From Coix lacryma-jobi var. lacryma-jobi (taxonomy: Eukaryota > Streptophyta > Magnoliopsida > Poales > Poaceae), in the NCBI GenBank assembly GCA_009763385.1, contig CM019824.1, forward strand, positions 146,947,705-147,011,704: a DNA stretch of 64,000 nt. The letters run 5' to 3'. The notes under the pieces are model-generated. The model had not been told where the DNA came from. It ran no database searches and was given only the letters and a program-made list of their open reading frames with translations. The translations under genes and the position numbers were made by a program. Below are positions 55,009 to 64,000 of the stretch, piece after piece. Position 1 is the stretch's first letter. Each line of letters begins with the position of its first letter.

Positions 55009-57132
55009 CGTCTGACCGGTCGTTTGGCAGCACTTAGCAGATTCATCTCAAGATCCGCAGAGCGAGGGTTACCCTTTTTTGAAACACTCAGAAGCAACGC
55101 TCCATTCAACTGGGGTCCCCAGCAGCAAAAGGCCTTCGAGGAGTTGAAAAAGTATCTGACCAGCTTGACTGCCCTAACCAGCCCAAGCAAGGGAGACTTA
55201 TTGTTACTCTATGTCGCAGCTTCGCCACACGCAGCAAGCGCAGTCCTCATCAAGGAGCTCCGCGAAAACAACAAAACCAGACAAGCCCCAATCTACTATG
55301 TTTCAGAAACCCTCGAAGGCCCAAAGAGAAATTATTCGGAGCTTGAGAAAATAGCATACGCCGTCGTCATGGCATCAAGAAAGCTCAAGCACTATTTCCA
55401 GGCGCACGAGATCCAAGTACCTTCGACGTACCCTCTCGAGAACATTTTCAAAAACAACGAAGTCGTTGGAAGAATAGCAAAATGGGCAGTCGAGCTTAAC
55501 GGTTATGCTGTAACCTTCGTTGGCAGAACAGCGATCAAATCACAAGTGCTGGCCGATTTCATAGCAGAATGGACACCCGACCCTCGCCCCGGCGAGCTGC
55601 AGCAGGATCAGTTTTGGATCGTTTACGTCGACGGGGCCTGGGGTGCAACTGGAGCCGGCGCCTCGGCCATTCTAGTCTCGCCTTCCGGGTCGAAGCTGAG
55701 ATACGCACGAAGGCTTGACTTCAAATGCACAAACAACTCCGCTGAATATGAGGCTGTGATTTTGGCGCTTTCAAGGCTGCGATCGTTATCAGTCCGAAGG
55801 GCACTAATCAACACAGACTCTCAAGTCATTGCGGGGCACATTGAAAAGAACTACAAAGCAAAAGATCCAGAGCTTCAAAAGTATTTTCAATATGTCCGAA
55901 GGTTAGAATCTTTTTTCCTCGGCATAACCGTAAAAGCAATATCGAGGACTGAAAACAGCGAAGCAGATTGTTTAGCCAAAGCAGCCGCGCAGCAGTCACA
56001 GCTTCCTCCAGATGTGTTCTACGAGGTTTCCACTCGGTCAGCCTTCGAGGCTTCTGAAATCAGCATCAAGCTAATCAGCGCAATTCAGTGCGAGGATTGG
56101 AGAGCACCTATCATGGCCTACATCAAGGGGCTCCACGAATCAAACAACAGAGAAGAAGAAAACAGACTAAAACAAAGAGTGCGAGGATACAAGATCATTG
56201 ACAATACGTTGTACAAAGCTTCGGTAACATCGCCATGGCTCAAATGTGTGTCACAGTCCGAAGGCAATGACATCCTCAAGCTAATCCACGAGGGCATTTG
56301 TGGCTCTCACAACGGCCCAAGGGCTCTAGTCGGCAAAACGTTCCGGCAAGGCTTCTACTGGCCAACAGCATTAAGAGATGCGGAAACCATCGTCAAGCAT
56401 TGCGAGGGTTGTCAACTGATGGCAAAAAACCAAAACGCCTCAGGGGCACCCACAACTCTCATATGCCCAACCTGGCCTCTGCAAAGGTGGGCGATGGACC
56501 TCGTAGGCCCATTACCGACAGCTCCCGGGAACCTTCGCTATACGGTGGTAGCTGCGGAATACTTCACAAAATGGATTGAAACAAGGCCACTGTCCTCCAT
56601 CACTTCCCTCACAGTTAAAAAGTTTTTCTGGCAACAAATAGTGTGTCGCTTTGGAGTTCCTCAGCACCTAACCGTCGACAACGGCACGCAGTTTGACAGC
56701 GAGGTCTTCAAAGAATTCTGTGCACAAATTGGGACAATATTATGCTTCGCCTCTGTCCGACACCCGCAATCCAACGGCCTGGTTGAAAGAGCCAATGCGA
56801 CAATATTCCAAGCTATCTCCAAAAAGCTGCAGGGTAGACCCAAGGGTAAATGGGCCGATGAACTACCTTCGGTCACCTGGTCTCACAACACCTCAGAATG
56901 CAGAGCAACAAAATTCACTCCTTTCAAGCTGCTGTTCGGCGAAGAAGCGGTGCTTCCAGAAGAGCTAAAATACGGATCGCTCAGAACAACCCTCGCATCT
57001 GACGAGCAAGCTCAATCGCTCGATAAAGACCTACTCGAAGAAGCAAGATGCAATGCAGTGCACAACCTTCGCAAGTACCAAGAAGAAACCAGAAAATGGA
57101 GAGATAAAAAGATCAGAATCAAAGAGTTGTAG
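55009..57132 (+). pseudogene. pol: Tat Pol, third part: RNase H, second (archaeal-like) RNase H, integrase
   Basis: The frame is the same as the preceding part. The first RNase H region includes PIYYVSETLEGPKRNYSELE. Next comes the extra RNase H known from Tat and Ogre elements: the catalytic acids are visible in VYVDGAWG (Asp), NNSAEYEAVILAL (Glu), INTDSQVIAGHIEKNY (Asp) and ENSEADCLAKAA (Asp). Integrase follows: CEGCQLMAKNQ in the zinc site, Asp in MDLVGPLP, Asp in VDNGTQF and Glu in PQSNGLVERAN. TAG 57130-57132 interrupts the C-terminus. The catalytic positions are preserved, so decay is slight. Confidence 0.9.
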
Positions 57133-57318
57133 AAGGGTGACCTCGTCCTCATCAGAAAACAAAATGCCAGCTTGGCAGGAAAATTTCAGCCCAAGTGGAC
57201 AGGTCCATACCTGATCGTGCAAAGCAACCGTCCTGGCTCTTTCCACCTCTCCGATAGCGAGGGTAACATCCTGCCTCACACTTGGAACATCGACGACCTT
57301 CGCAAATACTACCCATAG
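57133..57318 (+). pseudogene. pol: Tat Pol, integrase C-terminal tail
   Basis: In phase after the second amber codon, the frame reads KGDLVLIRKQNASLAG and KWTGPYLIVQ, the GPY-type segment of gypsy integrase. It ends ILPHTWNIDDLRKYYP and TAG 57316-57318, a typical Tat Pol terminus. Confidence 0.85.
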
Positions 57319-57606
57319 CGGGGCCCTAGCGAGCCCTCGCAAGTTGTAATTCATCTCCGCTTCTCATGTTTCCATTTCTATGAATGTAACCAAACAAAGG
57401 AGCTGCACTCTTTTTCCTTACGAAGGGGCGTAAGGTTTTTTAACGAGGCAGTATCCAAAGCGCTAATACAGGTTAGAACCCCCAAAAAAGTAAAATCTCC
57501 AACCCTCTACTACCAAACATCGAAAAAGCGGGTCTCTTTCAAGAGCGCTACATTCGATGAAACCCTGCTAAGATTGCTTCGAAAAACTTTCCTCTTCTTT
57601 TCAAAG
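57319..57606 (+). other. Tat post-pol non-coding region
   Basis: This is the start of the 3' untranslated region. A CTTACGAAGGGGCGTAAGG inverted repeat lies at about 57417-57435. No ORF of note. Confidence 0.55.
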
Positions 57607-58200
57607 CAAACTTCACCTCCGCCTAAGATAAGGGGAGGAAAGTCGAGCACCCTGGCACAAACGACAGGGGCTCGCAAAAAGCAAACTCACCTCCGCCTAA
57701 GATAAGGGGAGGAAAGTCGAGCACCCTGGCACAAACGACAGGGGCTCGCAAAAAGCAAACTCACCTCCGCCTAAGATAAGGGGAGGAAAGTCGAGCACCC
57801 TGGCACAAACGACAGGGGCTCGCAAAAAGCAAACTCACCTCCGCCTAAGATAAGGGGAGGAAAGTCGAGCACCCTGGCACAAACGACAGGGGCTCGCAAA
57901 AAGCAAACTCACCTCCGCCTAAGATAAGGGGAGGAAAGTCGAGCACCCTGGCACAAACGACAGGGGCTCGCAAAAAGCAAACTCACCTCCGCCTAAGATA
58001 AGGGGAGGAAAGTCGAGCACCCTGGCACAAACGACAGGCGCTCGCAAAAAGCAAACTCACCTCCGCCTAAGATAAGGGGAGGAAAGTCGAGCACCCTGGC
58101 ACAAACGACAGGGGCTCGCAAAAAGCAAACTCACCTCCGCCTAAGGTAAGGGGAGGAAAGTCGAGCACCCTGGCACAAACGACAGGGGCTCGCAAAAAGA
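57607..58200. repeat. 74-bp tandem repeat, eight copies, Tat 3' region
   Basis: Copies begin with CAAACTCACCTCCGCCTAAG at 57607 (one extra T), 57682, 57756, 57830, 57904, 57978, 58052 and 58126. A diverged partial ninth unit is at 58204. The inner units are almost identical, with single changes such as CAGGCGC in one unit and AAGGTAAGG in another, so they were amplified recently. Confidence 0.95.
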
Positions 58201-58273
58201 AGCAAACTTCACCTCCGCCACAAATAAGGGAAGGCGCGAAGTCCAAAAAGTCGAGCTTTCTCGCACAAGCAAG

Positions 58274-58508
58274 CCAGGCCTCGGGCGGGCCCACTTTCTC
58301 CGTCCCGCCCGAGCCCTCCACGCCAGGCCTCGGGCGGGCCCACTTTCTCCGTCTCGCCCGAGCCCTCCACGCCAGGCCTCGGGCGGGCCCACTTTCTCCG
58401 TCTCGCCCGAGCCCTCCACGCCAGGTCTCGAGCGGGCCCACTTTCTCCGTCTCGCCCGAGCCCTCCAAGCCAGGCCTCGGGCGGGCCCACTTTCTCCGTC
58501 TCGCCCGA
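58274..58508. repeat. 49-bp tandem repeat, five copies, Tat 3' region, interrupted by the solo LTR
   Basis: Units start with CCAGGCCTCGGGCGGGCCCA at 58274, 58323, 58372, 58421 and 58470. The array resumes at 62811 after the inserted LTR. Units contain TTCTCCGTCTCGCCCGAGCC. Minus-strand ORFs over this array (58067-58562) are translations of the repeats. Confidence 0.93.
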
Positions 58509-61500
58509 TGTAACACCTCTGGTGTTTAGCATGTAATTAACTTGATATATCATCATTATCATCTTTAAGCATCTTGATCATGATTTCATGTGTGTCATTT
58601 TATGTGAATTCCCTCTATTGCAAAAACCCTATTTAGCCCACTTCTCTCTACAAGGGCAAAATGGTAATTTCACCTCTGTGACTAGCTTTGTGTAATTCTG
58701 TTCCTTTGGTGTCTTGAAGTTTTGTTGTGTTGGCCAAAGTTCAAAAATCAGAATTTGATTTCAAATCTTTTTGCAAAACCCTGATTTCCAAACCTTGGAT
58801 TTTATCCCTCTTGTTGTGATTCAAAAATTATTAAAAATTTGGGATTGGTCCAAAAAGCAAAGTTGTAGATCTGTCAAAAAGAAACAACTTTGGTATTTAC
58901 AAATTTTCAAGTTGCAGTACAAAGTTTTGAGTTATTTCAAATTCAATCAAACTCCAGTTTTTGTCCCCTTTTCAGTTTTCAAAATGAGTTCAAAAACAAA
59001 TGAGTTTCAGGAGAAGTGTATAATAGCAAAGTTGTAGGTTTTGGCAAAATGAACAACTTTCATATTTGCAGATTTTCAAGTTTCAGTTCAAAATCAAAAG
59101 TAATTTGGAATTGATTCAAATTTCAAAAGTGTTCCCTTTTCTGTTTTCAAATATTGTTCAAAAACTATTTCGAATTTGAAAATGTTCATATTGACAAAGT
59201 TGTAGATCTCATTTTTCTGAGCAACCTTGGTATTTTGAGTTTTTGTCGCACAGTTCAAATTTTGGGAGTAATTTGCAAATTTCTGAAACTGCTCAAAAGT
59301 CAAACCCTAGCCTAGTCTACTGTTCTTCTTCCCCGCGTAGAGGGGGGGCCCCGGCCATGGCCAGCCCGCTGGCAACCCGCGCGCCGCACGCCTGGCTGCT
59401 CCCCACGCGCCACCAACCTGCCGCCGTTGTTCCCTTGTCCCCTCCGCGCCCGCACGCGAGCGCTGACTCCATCTCGCGGCCCCTACTGCTCCTGCTCGCC
59501 GCCGCCGCGTGGTCGTTGCCGGCGCTGCTTGCGCCCGAGCCCCGGCTGCACGCCTGACCCTCCGCCTGCGCGCAATCGAGAGCGCACGCGCTTGCCGTGC
59601 TTATCCACCCCACCCCGTGCTCTCTACCGGCCCCTGGCTGTGCCTATAAAAGCCCCGCCGGAGCTCCGACCTCCGCACTCACCTCCGCCACCGTGGCCAG
59701 ACCTCTCCGGAGCTCCCGCCGCTCAACCACCTAGCTCAGAAGCTTCGCCTTGAGCTCGTGAAGCTTTCCCACCCTTCAATTTCACCTTCCCCGCCCTCAA
59801 TCGCCCGGCGTAAGCTCGCCGTTCCCATCTCCGGCAGAAACCCGGTGAGCTCGGGTTCGTGAAATTCGCCGTCTCCGGCCATGATCATCCCTCACCGACC
59901 CCCGTGTCGTGTTCCTTGGTTCCGTGCGACTCTGACCAGGCCCTTGCGGTCCCGTGTGTTGCGCAGGATCGCCGGAGCGCCGCTCGCCGCTCGCCGCCGA
60001 AGGAGCTCCACCGAGCCACCCCTTCGAGCGCGTGTCGAGCCTCACCCTCGAGCGCGTGTCGAGCCTCACCCTCGAGCACGTGTCGAGCCTCATTCCTCGA
60101 GCCACACCCTCGAGCGCGTGTCGAGCCTCACCCTCGAGCACGTGTCGAGCCTCACCCTCGAGCCCTGCCTCCGACACGTGGTAAGCACCCGAGGCCTCCG
60201 GCCTCTGCTTCCTTCTCCGTCTCGCCCGAGCCCGAGCCTCGGCGGACAGACCCTCACCACTTCGCTCGAGCCAGGCCTCGAGCGAACTCGTGCACCCTCC
60301 GCTTCGTCGAGCCAGGCCTCGAACGGAGTACTCACTTTCCGACTCGCCCGAGCCCGTTTCGCCCGAGCCCTTCATAGAAGGAGCACAGTGCTGTTTTCTT
60401 TTTCTGAGAGTTGTGAATAGTGTTCTGTTTTCTCTTTTTTGTGTGAATTAATCTGTTGTTCCTTAAATGCTGAGAAAATTATGGTATGCTCCTTGCACTG
60501 TGTAGTATTTTATAAAAATATGAAACTTGACTTTTCCGCAAGAATTTGAAAATGTAAAATTCCCCTTTTAATTGAAAAATGAAGGTTTTGGTATTTTTGG
60601 GGAGTGATCTATAACTCCAAAAATCTGGAGATAAATTTTTATGTGCTAGTTATGCCTTTCTGAGTCTCTGGTAAAATTTTGAAGTCTTTTGGAGCAAGTT
60701 GATTTTTGAGCTTTATTTTAATTAAGGAATAGTGCCTTTTGTTAATTAATGTCTAGATTTAATTGAGCACCATAATGACCTCCAAAAATTATAAAATTTG
60801 TTTTGCCATCTATTTTTACCACAACAAACTTATGTGATTAATTTGGTAATTTTTGGAGCATCTTCATAAAATGACCTTTTTAAATAATTAAGAAAAATAG
60901 AAAAAGGTGATTAGGGTTAGTGTTGAATGCCCTGTGATGTGACTTTTGGATTGATTGATGTTCATAGACCCCCACCCTTTGGTCTATGATGTTGTGATGC
61001 TATGTTTGGTTGATGCTTTGGATAGTTATGATAAAGTCTAGTTTAATCAATTTTGCTTAAGGAAGAAATGGTTACCTTTTATGCTCAACCTAGATTTCGA
61101 TTATGCCTTGCCTAAGAGTAATCTTGAATCTGTGGTATTGTCTTGCACCTTAAGTCCATATCATCATTCTCATGAGCATTCATCATTGCATCCGTATAGT
61201 TGACGAAGAAGGCCCTGAAGTCGAGGTAGCCACCGAAGGATTTGTCCCCGAGGCAACCCCGAGCTCCGACGCTTATACCTACCCCGAGTCTGCTCTTTTT
61301 GCCATCCAAGGCAAGCCCCGGTGCATTTAAACCCTTCCTTGCTTTTATAAAGTTTTTCTTAAATGTTTTATTTAAACTATTGCATTAGGTTGATAGGAGT
61401 TGAGTGAAATCCTATCTGATGCATTATCTACCTTGACCAATGATACACCCGATACCTGCTTTTCAAAAACTTTTGCAAAATGCTTAGCAATGCTATTCAA

Positions 61501-62810
61501 TAGATTTGCAATAAAAATGCCAATTTCAAAAGTGTGATCACTTTAAGAATGTTTATGGGAATTTGGCTTTACTCCCACTATTGGCTAAGTATCTGATCCG
61601 TACTTAATCAATGGGAAGGAGAGGTTGTCCTTGCGTACGGTGCCGTCATGTTGTAGTCCGGGACTCAACAGTTGACACCGACCGGGACAGGGTTGAAAAA
61701 CTGACAGGACCTGTACTCTCGGGTTAGAGTCCCGAGGTGCTTGTCGCTGGCTGGAAAAATTTAGGGACCACCTGTATGGGGGCCTGATTGACTAAGACTT
61801 GCAACTATTCACATACTACGGAAAGCTTCGGCTCCGAGGAATCCTTGATTGGACCGACAACCGCGCACTGGGAGTGGAGAGATGGCGGAAGTAGCATGTA
61901 CCCACGTGGGTTAAAGTCCCGGATTGAAGGGTTAAAGTCCCGAATTGGAGTGGTGTACTGTACTTCCGGGTGGCGTAGGACCGGGCCCAATCTTGGAGGA
62001 ATCGTGGAAGACGAGTTGGCATATGCAAGCTTTGGTGCTACATATGCAGTGTGGATAGGGACCCTCAGCTGAGTATTATTTATCCGGATTAACGCTGCTC
62101 CTCGGTTATGGAGACTTAGTCACTGACTGTCAACAGGGAGTGGTTCTCAACTAGGTCTGTTTGGAAAGTAAAATGAATCAAGGATTATGATGAAACAAGG
62201 AATACCGAACCTTTCAAAATTTAAATAAGGTTTACCAAAAATGCTTTTTCTGCAAAATACTTGAACTTGCTTAAGCCTTACCTTGACTACCCTAAGCCTG
62301 CATTCCTGAGTCTTCTCCCTTTTTTCTTTAGTCGGGTAAGTCTTGTTGAGTACTTTGTACTCAGGGTTCTTTTACCCATGTTGCAGGTATGGCAGATCCC
62401 TCAGTATGCCTTGGACCCTGCTGTGTGACTGTTGTTCAGGAAGAGGCCGATGAGGCCGATGAGTGATTATCCACCCTCGGGCTGGGTGAAGTATCTTTAT
62501 CTTCTAGTTGTTGTCATATGCTACCCTGCCAACTCTATCTATTTGAACTATGGTCTGTAATAACTGCACTTTAAGTTTATGTTGAACCCTGGTTTGTAAA
62601 ACTATTGTTATTTAAGTCTTCCGCTATTTACTCCGATGTTACTTGTCAAAATGTTAAAGAGATTGTAACTGAATTGTGAGATGATCCTGCGGACATCGGG
62701 CACTAATGTAGCCTAGTGGCGGAACCCGGTCGTAATCTCTTGGCTGTACGGATCAACTGTCAATGGTTGACAGTGATAAGTGGGCCATGGATTAGGGCTG
62801 TTACGTCACA
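58509..62810 (+). mobile_element. Solo LTR of the Tekay-like family, inside the Tat 49-bp array
   Basis: It is 4302 bp, from TGTAACACCTCTGG to TTACGTCACA, with TSD CCCGA at 58504-58508 and 62811-62815. It aligns along its length with 41211-45451 but is more diverged, with a different GC-rich segment (59465-59760), more CTCGAGC units and a 21-bp in-frame duplication near 61912-61940. No internal sequence remains, so it arose by LTR-LTR recombination. Confidence 0.95.
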
Positions 62811-62866
62811 CCCGAGCCCTCCAAGCCAGGCCTCGGGCGGGGCCACACCAACATGGTTAAAAAGCA
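62811..62866 (+). other. End of the 49-bp array and spacer in the Tat 3' region
   Basis: CCCGAGCCCTCCAAGCCAGG continues the interrupted 49-bp unit, then leads into the 67-bp array. Confidence 0.7.
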
Positions 62867-63290
62867 GTGCGCGAGCCTCGCTAAAAGAAAAAGGGGGCGT
62901 CGCTGTTTTTTCAAAACAAGCTCACACGAGCAAGTGCGCGAGCCTCGCTAAAAGAAAAAGGGGGCGTCGCTGTTTTTTCAAAACAAGCTCACACGAGCAA
63001 GTGCGCGGGCCTCGCTAAAAGAAAAAGGGGGCGTCGCTGTTTTTTCAAAACAAGCTCACACGAGCAAGTGCGCGAGCCTCGCTAAAAGAAAAAGGGGGCG
63101 TCGCTGTTTTTTCAAAACAAGCTCACGCGAGCAAGTGCGCGAGCCTCGCTAAAAGAAAAAGGGGGCGTCGTTGTTTTTTCAAAACAAGCTTACACGAGCA
63201 ATTGCGCGAACCTCGCTAAAAGAAAAAGGGGGCGCCGCTGTTTTTTTTCAAAACCAGCAAGTGCACGAGCAAACACGCGAGCCTCGCCAA
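62867..63290. repeat. 67-bp tandem repeat, about six copies, Tat 3' region
   Basis: Units start GTGCGCGAGCCTCGCTAAAA at 62867, 62934, 63001, 63068, 63135 and 63202. The last is degenerate and is followed by a partial unit. Each unit holds a T6 run and ACAAGCTCACACGAGC. Confidence 0.93.
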
Positions 63291-63438
63291 AAATAAACCA
63301 GGGCGTCGCTGTTAAACAATGTAACAATATAAGAAACGTCAAGTACCACAGCAAACATGGCACACAACCCACACGCTTCTCTCACACCGTTACAAAACAA
63401 CGTTACAACAACGAACACATCCCAAACACAAAAAATCT

Positions 63439-63996
63439 TTACAAGGAACCACCGCTCCCCTCAATTAACACCAAATCATCCAAACCCTCGGCCTCCACAT
63501 CAAACCCCCCCTCCACTGGAACCAGGGGTCCCCACAACAAAGGAGCCGCAGGGACAATTGGCAGCTCCCCGGGTAAAACCCTCGCCCTATACATGTACCT
63601 ATGCCTCGTCTCATTAACTTCCGAAGGTTCTTCCTTCGCGATCACAAGCGCCCCATCCGAACCAACTTCAAGCTCCCTTTGCCCGAACAAATATTCCAAA
63701 GTTGCGTTCTCGTCAATATCATCATCACCGCCAGCTTGCGAGGTCGAAGAAGACCCAAACAAATAACGATCGGCTTGGCGGTCCGTATAGTCTGTTTCGC
63801 GCCAAAATCGACTCGACCTACTATTTTTTAAATCATATCTCCGCACCTTCGACCACCAAAAACGTTCAAAGGAAAGCGAAGGATATTTAAATCTAGCGCG
63901 AGCCCACGTTTCACCAGTTATAAAAACATCTTGGTAGTTCAACATCAGCGGGGTCACGTCGAATACGTCTAGCACGGTTCCGTCAGGAACCTGCAT
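63439..63996 (-). CDS. Antisense ORF of the Tat element
   Basis: This 185-codon frame on the minus strand lies between pol and the expected 3' LTR, opposite to gag and pol. It may extend beyond the window: no stop lies between its first visible ATG at 63996 and the edge. The N-terminal half is rich in aromatic and basic residues (FERFWWSKVRRYDLKNSRSS). The middle holds DDDIDENATLEYLFGQRE, and the C-terminal half is acidic and Pro-rich. Tat elements such as maize Grande are known to carry an antisense gene in this position. I do not recognise a domain and the function is unknown. The absence of stops over 558 bases suggests constraint. Confidence 0.7.
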   Translation of the reverse strand: MQVPDGTVLDVFDVTPLMLNYQDVFITGETWARARFKYPSLSFERFWWSKVRRYDLKNSRSSRFWRETDYTDRQADRYLFGSSSTSQAGGDDDIDENATLEYLFGQRELEVGSDGALVIAKEEPSEVNETRHRYMYRARVLPGELPIVPAAPLLWGPLVPVEGGFDVEAEGLDDLVLIEGSGGSL

Positions 63997-64000
63997 GTTG

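Larger units (their letters stand above)
38156..64000 (+). mobile_element. Tat-lineage Ty3/gypsy element, open at the right window edge, interrupted twice
   Basis: The 5' LTR (38156-38851) starts TGTTGGGGGA and ends TTGCCAACA, followed by the PBS, gag, protease (cut at 41210), RT, RNase H, second RNase H, integrase (53935-57318), three tandem-repeat arrays and an antisense ORF. A second RNase H and a repeat-rich 3' region with an antisense ORF are marks of the Tat lineage. The 3' LTR is not reached. It inserted into Sirevirus 2 gag after GACCA (38151-38155). Confidence 0.93.

Noticed and set aside
57607..58200. CRISPR-like array
   Set aside because: Units are contiguous 74-bp tandem repeats without unique spacers, in a plant retrotransposon.
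58067..58562. Minus-strand ORFs of up to 149 codons in the Tat 3' region
   Set aside because: They are translations of the 74-bp and 49-bp tandem repeats.
1..64000. Host protein-coding gene, rRNA or tRNA gene
   Set aside because: Everything recognisable is retrotransposon. The only tRNA-like sequences are 12-22 base primer-binding sites.

Overview
The window is an intergenic, heterochromatic stretch of a grass genome. It looks panicoid, probably Andropogoneae, but no single-copy host gene is present to prove that. Essentially all 64 kb is nested LTR retrotransposons: Ty3/gypsy Athila-like, Tat and Tekay/Del-like chromovirus elements, and Ty1/copia Sirevirus elements. Evidence is LTR pairs, target-site duplications (TSDs), primer-binding sites (PBS), polypurine tracts (PPT) and Pol domain motifs. 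I see no rRNA, tRNA or CRISPR and no convincing host gene.

Layout. 1-7113: 3' portion of a + strand Athila-like element (protease-like/RT/RNase H/integrase, one frameshift), its 3' LTR split by a Sirevirus solo LTR (4055-6121). 7114-7336 and 19107-19170: pieces of an old LTR split by a complete minus-strand Sirevirus (7337-19106, TSD AAAAA, 2.1-kb LTRs, decayed gag-pol). 19171-19446: tail of a minus-strand copia relic. 19447-21499 and 29708-30799: decayed + strand Sirevirus, split by a gag-only Athila-like element (21500-29707, minus, TSD CCTGA). 30800-38155: a second minus-strand Sirevirus inserted into the LTR of that relic; its gag is cut by a + strand Tat element that starts at 38156 and runs off the window. 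The Tat element carries a full Tekay-like element (41211-53934, TSD AAACT, 4.24-kb LTRs) inside its pol gene and a Tekay solo LTR (58509-62810, TSD CCCGA) inside its 3' tandem repeats. Insertions are therefore nested four deep at the right end.

How the parts relate. The Tat element has gag, then protease, RT, RNase H, a second RNase H and integrase (two in-frame amber codons), then three tandem-repeat arrays and an antisense ORF. The Tekay element keeps RT, RNase H, integrase and a chromodomain-like C-terminus in one open frame, but nearly all of gag and protease is gone. Upstream of the gag remnant it carries a separate 202-codon ORF. This ORF begins with a close imitation of the histone H3 N-terminal tail (K4, T6-G12 and the PR.QLA segment), followed by a coiled coil and a long acidic tail. 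In an element whose integrase ends in a chromodomain, this is the most interesting feature in the window.

Other points of interest are tandem hairpins with compensated arms in the Sirevirus LTRs, palindrome arrays whose consensus differs between families, a CCTTCG/CGAAGG motif strongly enriched throughout the Tat element, a protease relic in the gag-only element, and exon-like islands inside the Tekay LTR.
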